Part shown: positions 52,197 through 60,588 of the stretch, in pieces
Numbering within the stretch: position 1 is the stretch's first letter
Layout of the letters: each line of letters opens with the position of its first letter
Assembly (NCBI GenBank): GCA_014359765.1
Contig: JACIYT010000008.1
Span: 40,222-104,221, forward strand
Length of the DNA stretch: 64,000 nucleotides
Source: Roseovarius sp.
GTDB taxonomy: Bacteria; Pseudomonadota; Alphaproteobacteria; Rhodobacterales; Rhodobacteraceae
Reading direction: 5' to 3'
The notes under the pieces: model-generated
Told to the model about the DNA's origin: nothing
Seen by the model: the letters and a program-made list of their open reading frames with translations, nothing else
Database searches by the model: none
Translations under genes and position numbers: made by a program

Positions 52197-53060
52197 TCAG
52201 CTTTCGCGCGAGATAACGAAGCGCGCCAGTTCACGCAACCCGTCGCCCCCCGCTCCAAAGGGAGATAGCGCGTCACAGGCCGCGTCAACCAGCGCCCGCG
52301 CCCGCGCCCGCGCCCCCCCGAGCCCCATAAGCGACACGAAGGTGGCCTTGCCTGCCGCCGCGTCCTTGCCCACGGCCTTGCCCGCAGCGGCGGCATCGCC
52401 GGTCACGTCGATCACGTCATCCTGGATCTGGAATGCCAGCCCCAGCGCCCGCGCATAGGCCGCAAGCGGCGCCGGATCGGCGCGCGCCATCACCGCCCCC
52501 GCCGTGGCCGCCCATTCGATGAGCGCGCCGGTCTTGCCCGCCTGCAATGCGGTGATCTCGTCGAGGGTGAGCGGCGCCACCGCGCTCTCGGCGGCGATGT
52601 CGCGCGCCTGCCCCAGCACCATGCCGCGCCCGCCCGCCGCGCGCGCCAGCCCCAGCGCCAGATCGGCGCGCACATCGCCCGCGCCACAGCGCGGATCGGC
52701 CACCATCTCGAAGGCCAGCGCCTGCAACGCATCCCCCGTCAGAATCGCCGTCGCCTCGTCCCATCGGACATGCACCGTGGGCTGCCCCCGGCGCAGCGCA
52801 TCGTCATCCATCGCGGGCAGGTCGTCATGGACGAGGGAATAGGCGTGCATCGCCTCGATCGCCCCCGCCGGCCAGAGCGCCGCGGCCTCGCCGACGCCAT
52901 GCAGCCGCGCCCCCTCCAGCACCAGATGGGCGCGGATGCGCTTGCCGCCGCGCGTGGCATAGGCCATTGCCTCGGTCACGCCCCCTGCGGGATAGCCCGC
53001 CAGAACCGCGCGCAGGTGATCCGCGACGAGCGCCGCATCGGCGGCCAGGCGCGCCGGCAT
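52197..53060 (-). CDS. ispA: Farnesyl diphosphate synthase (polyprenyl synthetase)
   Basis: Prenyltransferase of 287 residues with both aspartate-rich motifs: [18 protein letters not shown] (first) and [16 protein letters not shown] (second), and the start-of-chain [11 protein letters not shown]. Makes C15 diphosphate for ubiquinone, undecaprenol and other isoprenoids. The ATG at 53060 overlaps the xseB stop by one base (TGATG); a GTG three bases earlier is possible but less likely. Followed by dxs after 23 bases. Confidence 0.96.
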   Translation of the reverse strand: MPARLAADAALVADHLRAVLAGYPAGGVTEAMAYATRGGKRIRAHLVLEGARLHGVGEAAALWPAGAIEAMHAYSLVHDDLPAMDDDALRRGQPTVHVRWDEATAILTGDALQALAFEMVADPRCGAGDVRADLALGLARAAGGRGMVLGQARDIAAESAVAPLTLDEITALQAGKTGALIEWAATAGAVMARADPAPLAAYARALGLAFQIQDDVIDVTGDAAAAGKAVGKDAAAGKATFVSLMGLGGARARARALVDAACDALSPFGAGGDGLRELARFVISRES

Positions 53061-53302
53061 CACCCTTCCACGAAGGGGCGGCTGCCCGTCGGGTTGCCCT
53101 CGGCGTCGAGGGTGATCGCGTGGACCTTCTCCTCGGCCTCCTTGAGCTTTTCCTCGCAGCGCTTCTTGAGCGCCGCGCCCCGCTCATAGAGGGCGATCGA
53201 TTCGTCGAGCGCCACATCGCCGCGCTCGAGGCGGCTCACCACCTGTTCCAGCTCCTGCATCGCCTGCTCGAAGCTCAGTTCCGTGACGGGGGTCTCGGCC
53301 AT
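53060..53302 (-). CDS. xseB: Exodeoxyribonuclease VII small subunit
   Basis: An 80-residue helical subunit that joins XseA to form the single-strand-specific exonuclease. Typical sequence: LSFEQAMQELEQVVSRLERG, followed by DVALDESIALYERGAALKKR and a C-terminal helix. Several in-frame ATGs are close together (53323, 53308, 53302); 53302 was chosen because AGGA lies 7 bases upstream. Heads the xseB-ispA-dxs operon. Confidence 0.94.
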   Translation of the reverse strand: MAETPVTELSFEQAMQELEQVVSRLERGDVALDESIALYERGAALKKRCEEKLKEAEEKVHAITLDAEGNPTGSRPFVEG

Positions 53303-53368
53303 GCTCATATCCTGTTGCCTCATTTCCGGGCGCGATCCTAGCCGCGCGGGACAGCCCGCGCAATTCGG

Positions 53369-53397
53369 TTGACGCCGCGCAGAGCCTCGGCAAGGAT
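53369..53397 (+). promoter_or_regulatory. Candidate promoter for the APH-family gene
   Basis: TTGACG (53369-53374), 17 bases, AAGGAT (53392-53397). The start would fall about 2 bases before the ATG at 53406, a near-leaderless layout. Confidence 0.4.
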
Positions 53398-53405
53398 TCT
53401 GCCCC

Positions 53406-54317
53406 ATGCCGGACCCCGCACCCCTGCCCGAAATCGACCTGCCCGAGGGCGCCGAGATCATCGGCCTCCTGCGCCGGCTGCCGGGCAAGCGCACGATCCT
53501 CGCCGGGCGCTGGCAGGGCCGCGCCGCGATCTTTCGCCTGGCAGCGCCCGCCAGCGCCGCGATGCAGGCCCGCGAATGGCAGGAGGCCTGCCGCATCTGG
53601 CCCTACATGCAGGGCGCGCGCTTTCGCGTGGCCGAGCCGCTGGCCTATCTGCCCGAACGGCGGCTGATGGTGATGGAGCAGGCCCCCGGCACGCCGTTGC
53701 TGCAATGGCTCTGGCAGGCGGAACCGGCGGCGCGCGGCGCGGCGCTCGCCCCTGCCGCGCAGTGGCTGCGCCGCTATACCGATGTCTCCGAAGGCTGGGG
53801 CCGCGCCACGCCCGAGGGCTGGCACGCGCGCGCCGCGCGCGCCGCCAGAGCCCAGCCCTTCGCCCCCCTGCGCGCCATCGAGGCGGGGATCCTCGCATCC
53901 CTCGACGCCCTGGCGCGCCGGATCGAGGGCGAGGAATGGCGCGTGGCGATCTGCCATGGTGATTTCCATCCCAACAATCTGCTTCGCGACGGCGCGCGCC
54001 TGACCGGGATCGACACTGGCGGCTCGGCGCGGATGCCCGTCTGCCGCGACATCGCGCGGTTCCTGATGCACCTCGCGCGGCGCGGCATGACCCCTTCGGG
54101 CCGGACATGGTGCGGGGTCGATGCGGGGCTCGCGGCGGCCTTCACCGATGCCTTTGCCCTCACCACGTTTGAAAGGCGCGCGGTGCTGCCGTTCTTTCTC
54201 GGAATCGACGCGCTCCTGCGGGTCGAGACGCCGGCGCTCAAGCCCCAGCGCCGTCGCATCGCCGAAACGGTCTATGCCGCGCTCGGTGACGATCTGGACC
54301 GGCTGGCCCGGCCCTGA
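53406..54317 (+). CDS. APH-family phosphotransferase
   Basis: A 303-residue protein of the aminoglycoside phosphotransferase/choline kinase superfamily. Catalytic loop AICHGDFHPNNLL (Asp as base, Asn for magnesium) and the metal segment TGIDTGGSARMPVCRDIARF are visible; the N-lobe is short with LPGKRTILAGRWQGRAAIFR. Physiological substrate unknown; such chromosomal members usually act on small metabolites or lipids rather than antibiotics. Convergent with the HerA-like ATPase, only 3 bases between stops. Confidence 0.87.
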   Translation: MPDPAPLPEIDLPEGAEIIGLLRRLPGKRTILAGRWQGRAAIFRLAAPASAAMQAREWQEACRIWPYMQGARFRVAEPLAYLPERRLMVMEQAPGTPLLQWLWQAEPAARGAALAPAAQWLRRYTDVSEGWGRATPEGWHARAARAARAQPFAPLRAIEAGILASLDALARRIEGEEWRVAICHGDFHPNNLLRDGARLTGIDTGGSARMPVCRDIARFLMHLARRGMTPSGRTWCGVDAGLAAAFTDAFALTTFERRAVLPFFLGIDALLRVETPALKPQRRRIAETVYAALGDDLDRLARP

Positions 54318-54320
54318 GCC

Positions 54321-55859
54321 TCAACGCCCGCGAAACAGCCCGCCGAGGATCCCCCGCACCAGCCGCCGCCCGGTCGTGCCCTGCAATTCCTTGATCACCG
54401 CCGAGGTGATCGCGCCGCCCAGGCTCTCGGTGGCGCGGCCACGGCTGGTCCGCCCCGGCGAGGCCCCGCCCGAATAGCGCCGTGCCGCCTTGAATTCGCG
54501 CGCAGCCTCCGCCTCGGCCGCCGCGCGCGCCTCCGCCTCTTCGGCCTCCCTTGCCGCCGCCTCCGCGCGCGCGGCCAGCATCTCGAAGGCAGACCGCCGG
54601 TCGATGGCCGCCTCATACTTGCCCGCCACCGGCGAGGCCGCGATCACCGCGCGCCGCGTGGCCGCGTCGCAGGGGCCCGGATGCGTCGCGGGCGGGCGGA
54701 TGAGCGTGCGCTCCACCACCCCCGGCACGCCCTTGCCCTCCATGAGCGAGGTCACCGCCTCGCCCGTGCCCACATCGCGGATCGCCTCGGCCGTGTCAAA
54801 GCGCGGATTGGGCCGATAGGTCTCGGCCGCGCGCCGGAGCGCCCTCTGGTCGCGCGCGGTAAAGGCGCGCAGCGCGTGCTGGAACCGGTTGCCAAGCTGG
54901 CCGAGGATCGCGTCGGGCACGTCATCGGGGTTCTGGGTGATGAAATAGACCCCCACCCCCTTGGACCGAATGAGCCGCGCCACCTGCTCCACCTTGTCGA
55001 TGAGCGCCCTCGGCGCGTCCTTGAACAGCAGATGCGCCTCGTCGAAAAAGAACACCAGCTTCGGCTTGTCGGGATTGCCGACCTCGGGCAGCTCCTCGAA
55101 GAGCTCCGACAGCAGCCACAGGAGGAACGTCGCATAAAGGCGCGGCGACTGCACCAGCCGGTCGGCGGCAAGGATGTTGACATGCCCCCGCCCCTCTTGC
55201 GTCACGCGCATGAGATCCGCCAGATCGAGCGCCGGCTCGCCAAAGAAATGCGCGCCGCCCTGGTTCTCGAGCACCAGAAGCGCGCGCTGGATCGCCCCCA
55301 CCGAGGCCGCCGTCACATTGCCATAGCGCAGCGACAACTCCGCCGCCGATTGCCCCACGAAGGTCAGCAGCGCCTGCAAGTCCTTCAGGTCCAGAAGCGG
55401 CAGGCCCTCCTCGTCCGAGACGCGGAACGCGATGTTGAGAACCCCCTCCTGCGCCTCCGAGAGCGACATCAGCCGCGCCAGCAGGAGCGGCCCCATCTCC
55501 GCCACCGTGGTGCGCACCGGGTGGCCCTGTTCGCCGAAGAGGTCCCAGAACACCACCGGGAAACTGTCACAACGAAAGCCGTCGAATCCGATCTTCGCCG
55601 CGCGCTCGGCAAAGGCGCCGTGCTGCTTGCCCTCGGGGCTGCCCGCCACCGCCATGCCCGACACGTCGCCCTTGATATCCGACAGGATCACCGGCACGCC
55701 CGCATCCGAGAACCCCTCGGCCAGGATCTGGAGCGTGACCGTCTTGCCGGTGCCCGTCGCCCCGGCAATGAGCCCGTGCCGGTTGCCGAACTTGAGCAGC
55801 AGCTCCTGCGCCACGCCGTAATCCGGCCCGCCGCCGCCCACGAAAACCGCCTCGGACAT
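54321..55859 (-). CDS. HerA-like ATPase (DUF853)
   Basis: A 512-residue P-loop ATPase. The P-loop is GLIAGATGTGKTVTLQILAE, with Walker B-like KPKLVFFFDEAHLLFKDAPR and the arginine-bearing GVGVYFITQNPDDVP. The C-terminal third is an Ala/Glu-rich coiled coil (EMLAARAEAAAREAEEAEAR) and an Arg/Gly-rich end. Resembles HerA hexameric translocases but is not linked here to NurA nuclease; function unknown. The ATG at 55859 has GGGAGG about 5 bases upstream. A longer frame of 13 residues is less likely. Confidence 0.9.
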   Translation of the reverse strand: MSEAVFVGGGGPDYGVAQELLLKFGNRHGLIAGATGTGKTVTLQILAEGFSDAGVPVILSDIKGDVSGMAVAGSPEGKQHGAFAERAAKIGFDGFRCDSFPVVFWDLFGEQGHPVRTTVAEMGPLLLARLMSLSEAQEGVLNIAFRVSDEEGLPLLDLKDLQALLTFVGQSAAELSLRYGNVTAASVGAIQRALLVLENQGGAHFFGEPALDLADLMRVTQEGRGHVNILAADRLVQSPRLYATFLLWLLSELFEELPEVGNPDKPKLVFFFDEAHLLFKDAPRALIDKVEQVARLIRSKGVGVYFITQNPDDVPDAILGQLGNRFQHALRAFTARDQRALRRAAETYRPNPRFDTAEAIRDVGTGEAVTSLMEGKGVPGVVERTLIRPPATHPGPCDAATRRAVIAASPVAGKYEAAIDRRSAFEMLAARAEAAAREAEEAEARAAAEAEAAREFKAARRYSGGASPGRTSRGRATESLGGAITSAVIKELQGTTGRRLVRGILGGLFRGR

Positions 55860-55924
55860 GGGCACCTCCCGTTCCAGAAATCGCCACGCTGCGAACATAC
55901 AAAATTAACCCTTTCCTGCCACAG

Positions 55925-56011
55925 TGAAATCACGCCCGCTCCCACTTGTCCTCCGGGACCGGGCGGTTCCTCCCTGTCAGACTGGCCGCGCCTTCGGGTG
56001 CGGCCTTTTTT
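55925..56011 (+). ncRNA. Candidate small RNA with CCTCC motifs and intrinsic terminator
   Basis: No plus-strand gene ends upstream, yet a textbook terminator lies at 55984-56011. Just before it, two CCTCC stretches (55949-55953 and 55969-55973) could pair with Shine-Dalgarno sequences; one lies in the loop of a small GTCC/GGAC hairpin. This is the pattern of Rhodobacteraceae anti-Shine-Dalgarno sRNAs such as the CcsR group. The 5' end is a guess; no clear promoter was found. Confidence 0.4.
55984..56011 (+). terminator. Intrinsic terminator with TTCG loop and T tract
   Basis: GGCCGCGCC, TTCG loop, GGTGCGGCC (one G-U pair), then six T (56006-56011). The clearest Rho-independent terminator in the window. 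It points along the plus strand, although the neighbouring protein gene (HerA-like) runs the other way. Confidence 0.85.
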
Positions 56012-56033
56012 CACACTGCCGCGACATCGCCGG

Positions 56034-56062
56034 TTGACGCATGGGGCCGTTTGCCCTAGCAT
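56034..56062 (+). promoter_or_regulatory. Promoter for the structured leader and IalB-family gene
   Basis: TTGACG (56034-56039), exactly 17 bases, TAGCAT (56057-56062). One of the best vegetative-type promoters in the window; the start should be near 56069, leaving a leader of about 224 bases. Confidence 0.7.
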
Positions 56063-56068
56063 TTCGCC

Positions 56069-56292
56069 CAATGACTAGGTCGGCCAGTCCGACGGGGAGA
56101 GAACTCGAGACGGAAGAAAGAGGTCCCTCGGGCCTCTTTCTTCATGTTCAGGCAAGAGGCCCCCGGGCGTCTCTTCTCATCCGGGGGCGGCCTCTTGCCA
56201 GCGGCGTTTGCAACGCGGCGATTCCATCCTGACACCTCCCCGGCGACGTGCTAATCGGGCGCCGAGACATGTTCGAAAGCCACGGAGAAAAA
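56069..56292 (+). promoter_or_regulatory. Strongly structured 5' leader with alternative hairpins
   Basis: Hairpins read by eye: GTCGG/CCGAC (56079-56093); a perfect 11-bp stem GAAGAAAGAGG/CCTCTTTCTTC (56113-56143); a long stem GGCAAGAGGC/GCCTCTTGCC with inner CCCCGG/CCGGGG (56151-56199); GCGTT/AACGC (56203-56215). CGGGGAG (56093-56099) can pair with CTCCCCG (56236-56242) and close the whole domain. The two main hairpins compete: GGGCCTCTT (56130-56138) pairs perfectly with AAGAGGCCC (56154-56162). This looks like a regulatory leader or a structured RNA. No known class was recognised. Confidence 0.55.
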
Positions 56293-56946
56293 ATGTCCAG
56301 GACCGCGTTCCGCCTCACCCTCGCCGCCCTTCTCGCCGTCGCGACCGCCGCGGGCGCGCAGCAGGCAGAGGCCCCGGCCACCGCCCCCCAGACCGAGACC
56401 ACCCCGCCCGAGACCACCCCGCCCGAGACCCCGGAGCCGGCCATGCCGGGGGCCGGGCTCGATACCGGGCGCGAGGTCGAGGCCGACATCGCCCCCTATA
56501 TCCGCGAGACCCATGGCGACTGGTCGCTGCGCTGCTTCCCCAACGAGACCGGCGACCGGGCCGACGACCTGTGCCAGATGTATCAGCTCCTGACCGAGGA
56601 GGCCGGCAATCCGGTGGCCGAATTCAGCCTCTACCGGCTCGAAGGGGCGGGGCAGGTGGTGGCCGGGGCGACGATCGCGGTGCCGCTCGGCACGCTGCTG
56701 ACCGAGGAGGTGAAGCTCGCCGTCGATGGCGGCAATGCCCGGAGCTACGCCTATTCCTTCTGCACCATGGCGGGATGCTTTGCGCGGATCGGCCTCACCC
56801 AGGCCGATGTGGACGCCATGAAGCGCGGTGCCCGCGCGACCATCGAGATCGTGCCCGCCCAGGTCCCCGACCAGAAGGTGCGCATCCCGATGTCGCTCTC
56901 GGGCTTCACCGCCGCCTATGAGGCCGCCTCGACGATCACCAACTGA
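56293..56946 (+). CDS. IalB-family (invasion associated locus B) secreted protein
   Basis: A 217-residue protein with a signal peptide (MSRTAFRLTLAALLAVATAA, cleavage near GAQQ), a Pro/Thr/Glu-rich spacer with repeated TTPPETTPPETP, and an IalB beta domain (THGDWSLRCFPNETGDRADD, YRLEGAGQVVAGATIAVPLG, YSFCTMAGCFARIGLTQADV) with paired cysteines. In Bartonella, IalB aids host-cell entry; in marine relatives the role is unknown and probably periplasmic. GGAGA lies 5 bases before the chosen ATG at 56293; the ATG at 56269 is less favoured. Preceded by a long structured leader. Confidence 0.9.
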   Translation: MSRTAFRLTLAALLAVATAAGAQQAEAPATAPQTETTPPETTPPETPEPAMPGAGLDTGREVEADIAPYIRETHGDWSLRCFPNETGDRADDLCQMYQLLTEEAGNPVAEFSLYRLEGAGQVVAGATIAVPLGTLLTEEVKLAVDGGNARSYAYSFCTMAGCFARIGLTQADVDAMKRGARATIEIVPAQVPDQKVRIPMSLSGFTAAYEAASTITN

Positions 56947-56957
56947 GGCCCGCCAGC

Positions 56958-56979
56958 GCAGGGCGCGCGCGCGCCCTGC
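56958..56979. terminator. GC-rich palindrome between convergent genes
   Basis: A 22-base perfect palindrome with arms GCAGGGCGCGC and GCGCGCCCTGC between the IalB-family gene and the ketosynthase gene. Likely bidirectional terminator without T tract. Confidence 0.55.
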
Positions 56980-56991
56980 ATCTCCGCCGCC

Positions 56992-58203
56992 TCAGCCGAA
57001 TCGCCGCAGCGCCAGCACCGCGTTGAGCCCGCCAAAGGCAAAGGCATTCGACAGCGCCACCTCGATGCGCGCCTCGCGCGCCTCGTTGGGCACGACGTCG
57101 AGCGCGCATTCGGGATCGGGCTCCTCATAGCCGATGGTGGGCGCGATCACCCCGTCGCGCAGCGCCATGATGCACGCCAGAAGCTCCACCGCCCCGGTGG
57201 CGCCGATCAGATGGGCGTGCATCGACTTGGTCGAGGAAATCATCAGCCGGTCGGCATGAGGGCCAAACACATCGGCCACCGCCGCGCATTCGGTCTTGTC
57301 ATTGGCGGCCGTGCCGGTGCCATGCGCGTTGATATAGCCCACCTCCTCGCGGTTCACCCGCGCGTCGCGCAACGCCCCTGCAATCGCCCGCGCTGCGCCT
57401 TCCTTGGAGGGCATGACGATATCGGCCGCGTCCGAGCTCATGGCAAATCCCACCACCTCGGCCAGGATATCCGCGCCGCGCCGCCGCGCATGTTCGAGCT
57501 CCTCGAAGACGAAGATCGCCGCGCCCTCGCCCTGCACCATGCCGTTGCGATTGGCCGAGAACGGGCGACAGGCGTCGCGGCTCATCACCCTCAGCCCCTC
57601 CCATGCCTTGACACCCCCGAAACACAGCATCGATTCCGAACCGCCCGTGACCATCACCGGCGTGATGCCCCCGTGCACCATCTGAAAGGCCTGCGCCATG
57701 GCGTGATTCGATGATGCGCAGGCCGTCGAGACGGTAAAGGTCGGCCCCTTGAGGTTGAACTCCATCGACAGGTGGCTCGCGGCGGCGTTGTTCATCAGCT
57801 TGGGCACCACGAAGGGGTGCACCCGGTTCTTGCCCTCCTCGTAAACGGTGCGGTAATTCTCGTCGAGCGTGGTCATGCCGCCGCCGGAATTGCCGAGGAT
57901 CACCCCCGCCCGCGCCGCCAGCTCGCCGTCAAAGACCAGCCCCGCCTGCCCGATCGCCTCGCGCGCGGCGATCAGCGTGAACTGCGTGAACCGGTCATAG
58001 AGCGCCAGTTGCTGCCGGTTGAACCGCTCCGCCGGGTCATAGTCCCTGACCTGCGCGCCTATGCGGATCGAGAGCCGCTCGACGTCGCGGAATTCCAGCT
58101 CGCCGATGCCGCAGCGCCCCTCGCGCATCGCCGCGAGCGTGGCGGGCACATCCGCACCCAGCGCGTTGATCGTGCCCGCCCCGGTGATGACGACCCGGTT
58201 CAC
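56992..58203 (-). CDS. Beta-ketoacyl-ACP synthase (FabF/NodE-like)
   Basis: Condensing enzyme of 403 residues. The Cys-His-His triad is complete: STACASSNHAMA (Cys162), INAHGTGTAANDK (His294) and STKSMHAHLIGATGAVE (Lys326, His331), plus the gating segment NAFAFGGLNAVLALRRFG. The dedicated acyl carrier gene directly upstream and the absence of other fatty acid genes suggest a specialised lipid rather than bulk fatty acid synthesis, as with NodE/NodF. The start overlaps the ACP stop by four bases. Product unknown. Confidence 0.93.
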   Translation of the reverse strand: MNRVVITGAGTINALGADVPATLAAMREGRCGIGELEFRDVERLSIRIGAQVRDYDPAERFNRQQLALYDRFTQFTLIAAREAIGQAGLVFDGELAARAGVILGNSGGGMTTLDENYRTVYEEGKNRVHPFVVPKLMNNAAASHLSMEFNLKGPTFTVSTACASSNHAMAQAFQMVHGGITPVMVTGGSESMLCFGGVKAWEGLRVMSRDACRPFSANRNGMVQGEGAAIFVFEELEHARRRGADILAEVVGFAMSSDAADIVMPSKEGAARAIAGALRDARVNREEVGYINAHGTGTAANDKTECAAVADVFGPHADRLMISSTKSMHAHLIGATGAVELLACIMALRDGVIAPTIGYEEPDPECALDVVPNEAREARIEVALSNAFAFGGLNAVLALRRFG

Positions 58204-58460
58204 GCCTGCTCCGCGATCAGCCGCTCGATTCCCGCCACGATCGAGCGCACGGTCGAGATGTCGAAATCGCTCTTCTCGGGCTCGTTGGCGTTGAACGGCA
58301 CCGAGATGTCAAAGGCCTCCTCGATGGCAAAGATGCTCTCGACGAGGCCGAGGCTGTCGATGCCCAGATCCTCCAGCGTGCTGTCGAGGGTGACGTCCGA
58401 GGGCTCGAGCACCGCCTGTTCGGCGATGATCGCGATCACCCGTTCCTGAATGCTGCTCAT
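58200..58460 (-). CDS. Acyl carrier protein (NodF-like)
   Basis: An 86-residue carrier with the phosphopantetheine site DLGIDSLGLVESIFAIEEAF (Ser in DSL) and acidic helices. It differs from the housekeeping AcpP in length and in the segment SVPFNANEPEKSDFDISTVR. Translationally coupled to the ketosynthase gene (ATGA-type overlap). Together they would make or extend a special acyl chain that a nearby acyltransferase, not visible here, might use. Confidence 0.93.
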   Translation of the reverse strand: MSSIQERVIAIIAEQAVLEPSDVTLDSTLEDLGIDSLGLVESIFAIEEAFDISVPFNANEPEKSDFDISTVRSIVAGIERLIAEQA

Positions 58461-58531
58461 GATGCGGTCTTTCCTTTCACCGCCCCGGCGGGGCGACTCT
58501 CCCGGGCCTTGTGCGTCCGTAACGTAACGGA

Positions 58532-58560
58532 TTTTTAAAGCCTGCGCCGCCCGGGCACAA
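58532..58560 (-). promoter_or_regulatory. Candidate promoter for the ACP-ketosynthase operon
   Basis: Read on the minus strand: TTGTGC, 17 bases, TAAAAA. Just after it the near palindrome TCCGTAACGTAACGGA (58515-58530) covers the expected start site and could be an operator. The rest of the 140-base gap has a GC-rich hairpin near 58482. Confidence 0.5.
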
Positions 58561-58600
58561 TCGCTTGCGGTGACCGGGATACGCGCGGGCGGTCCGATCC

Positions 58601-60253
58601 TCAGCTCCCCTGCCCGCCCGGCGTGACGCCCGCACGCGCGAGCGCCTCCCAGATCCGCGCATCGCGGCCATAGACATCGTCGCGATACTGCATCCTTTCA
58701 CCCGGCCGTGTGAAGGCGGTGCGATAGATCAGATGCACCGGCACATGGTCCTCGAGATGCACATAGGTCTCGCGCCCGGTCGCCAGGATCGCGTGGAAAA
58801 ACCCCTCGGGATCGTCCTCCTGCCGCGCGAGCAGCGCATAGGCGAGATCGAAGGGCCGCTCGAGCCGGATGCAGCCGGAGCTGAAATCGCGCCTCTCCCG
58901 CTCGAAGAGGTGCTTGTGCGGCGTGTCGTGCAGGTAGATGCTCCACCGGTTGGGGAACATGAACTTGACCCGCCCGAGCGCGTTGCCGTCGGATGGCGGC
59001 TGCTTCATCGCGAATGGAAAACTCCGCCCGTCATAGGCGTTGAAATTCACCGCCCCCCGGGGCACCTCGCGCCCCTGGCGGTCGTAGATCTTCATGTAAG
59101 GCGCCGCGTTACGGTCGGCCTGAAGCCTGGGAAGGTAATCGCGCGCCACGATCGACCGGGGCACATGCCAGGTCGGATTGATGACCATATACTCGATCTC
59201 GTCGGAGAATTCGGGGCTGCGCCGGTTGCCGGCGTTCTTGCCGATCACGGCGCGGGTCTCGAAGGTGATGCGGTCACCGTCGATCAGCCGCGCGCTGAAA
59301 TCCGCCAGATTCACCATGACATGCCGCGCGCCGCGATCGACGGGAAGCCAGCGCTCGCGCTCCATGGCCACGATCACCGCGCGCAGCCGGTCCTCGGGCG
59401 GGGTGTTGAGCGCGGCGATCGTCCTGGGCCCGACGACACCATCGGGCGCAAGCCCGTGGTCACGCTGAAACGCCTGCACCACCGCGGCAAGCGTATCGTC
59501 GAACGCGCGCGCGCCGTCATCGGGCTCGGCCGCGCCGCGCGCCAGATATCCCATCGCGGCCAGGCGGTTGCGCAACGCGACCACCTCGGGCCCGACCGCT
59601 CCGGGCCGGAGGGTCAGGGCAGGCACCTCGGGGCCCCAGCCCGCCCCCGCCACGATCGCCTCGAGGTGCTGCCTTGCCGCTTGCAGGCGGCGATATTCGC
59701 CGGTCTGCGGCGCGAGCGCGCGCAGTCTGGCATCCGGCGCGCCGGTCCGCATGGCGTCCAGCAATTCTGCCGCCTCGGGGCGCAGAACGGTGCGCTTTAT
59801 GTCGCTGTCCACCTGCGAGGGGTCCAGGATTCCGCCTTGCAGATCATGTGCATAGGCGAGATAGGCACGGCTGAAATCCATCTCGGCCCGCCCCCGTTCG
59901 GACATCGACAGGATGTCGCCGGGCCGCGCCATCAGCGCCGTCGCATCATGGCGCGCCGCCGGCAGCCCGTGCATCTGCGCCTGCGTGAGCGCATCCAGAA
60001 GCGCCGCGCGCCGCGCGCGATCCGCCGCGCCCTCCCCCATCCAGAGCGGGGCATATCCGGTCTCGCGGTAATAGTCGGCCAGCACCGGATCGTCCGCCGC
60101 CGCCTCGATCAGCGCCAGACGAAAGGCCGCCTCCACCGCCTGATCCTGGCCCTGGCCCTGGCCCTGACCCTCCGCCCCGGCACGCGCCCCGGTCGCGACC
60201 AGCACAAGGAGCATCCCAAGCACCGCGCCCAGCCCCCGAAGCCCCGACATCAT
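58601..60253 (-). CDS. L,D-transpeptidase (YcbB/LdtD type)
   Basis: Periplasmic enzyme of 550 residues that forms 3-3 crosslinks in peptidoglycan. It has a signal peptide (ending near ARAGA), a Gly-Gln run (EGQGQGQGQDQ), a helical catalytic-domain insert, a peptidoglycan-binding domain (about 217-285, with LRPGAVGPEVVALRNRLAAM and GLAPDGVVGPRTIAALN) and the YkuD catalytic domain with HDTPHKHLFERERRDFSSGC and IRLERP (nucleophile Cys461). The ATG at 60253 follows GAGAGGG by 8 bases; a GTG nine bases earlier is less likely. Divergent from a DUF882 peptidase gene, so two wall enzymes may share control. Confidence 0.93.
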   Translation of the reverse strand: MMSGLRGLGAVLGMLLVLVATGARAGAEGQGQGQGQDQAVEAAFRLALIEAAADDPVLADYYRETGYAPLWMGEGAADRARRAALLDALTQAQMHGLPAARHDATALMARPGDILSMSERGRAEMDFSRAYLAYAHDLQGGILDPSQVDSDIKRTVLRPEAAELLDAMRTGAPDARLRALAPQTGEYRRLQAARQHLEAIVAGAGWGPEVPALTLRPGAVGPEVVALRNRLAAMGYLARGAAEPDDGARAFDDTLAAVVQAFQRDHGLAPDGVVGPRTIAALNTPPEDRLRAVIVAMERERWLPVDRGARHVMVNLADFSARLIDGDRITFETRAVIGKNAGNRRSPEFSDEIEYMVINPTWHVPRSIVARDYLPRLQADRNAAPYMKIYDRQGREVPRGAVNFNAYDGRSFPFAMKQPPSDGNALGRVKFMFPNRWSIYLHDTPHKHLFERERRDFSSGCIRLERPFDLAYALLARQEDDPEGFFHAILATGRETYVHLEDHVPVHLIYRTAFTRPGERMQYRDDVYGRDARIWEALARAGVTPGGQGS

Positions 60254-60588
60254 CCTCAACACCCTCTCCGATCCCGATCCGGCCTGAACCTTCAGCTTGG
60301 CAATCTTTCACCGATTTCTCAATTCTTTCCTAACTTCCTGATGTCAGCATGAGAAAAATTCGCACGATGAGGGATCGCATGACATGGCGGCCATCGACAC
60401 GACCCCGGCGGCCCGGCCGGGCACGGGATGCGCAAATTCCCGCCGAAATCGCCCGCAGCTCACGGACTGTGACAAAAGAAGGCTTGGTTGACGATTGCCG
60501 TTATGTCATACCGGACCTGCATCTGGGGATGATGAACAGAGGTTGCACAACAGCAGCCCAAGCAGGCGAACGGGACAGGCGTTTTCGA
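60254..60588. promoter_or_regulatory. Divergent regulatory region of the two wall-enzyme genes
   Basis: 335 bases without a credible gene. A relatively A+T-rich stretch near 60300-60360 probably holds the L,D-transpeptidase promoter, and TTGACG at 60487 may belong to a promoter for the DUF882 gene, but no full -35/-10 pair was convincing. Confidence 0.4.

Noticed and set aside
60150..60180. Phase-variable hexamer repeat in the L,D-transpeptidase gene
   Set aside because: The CTGGCC-type units are multiples of three and too few; changes would only alter the Gly-Gln run, not the frame.
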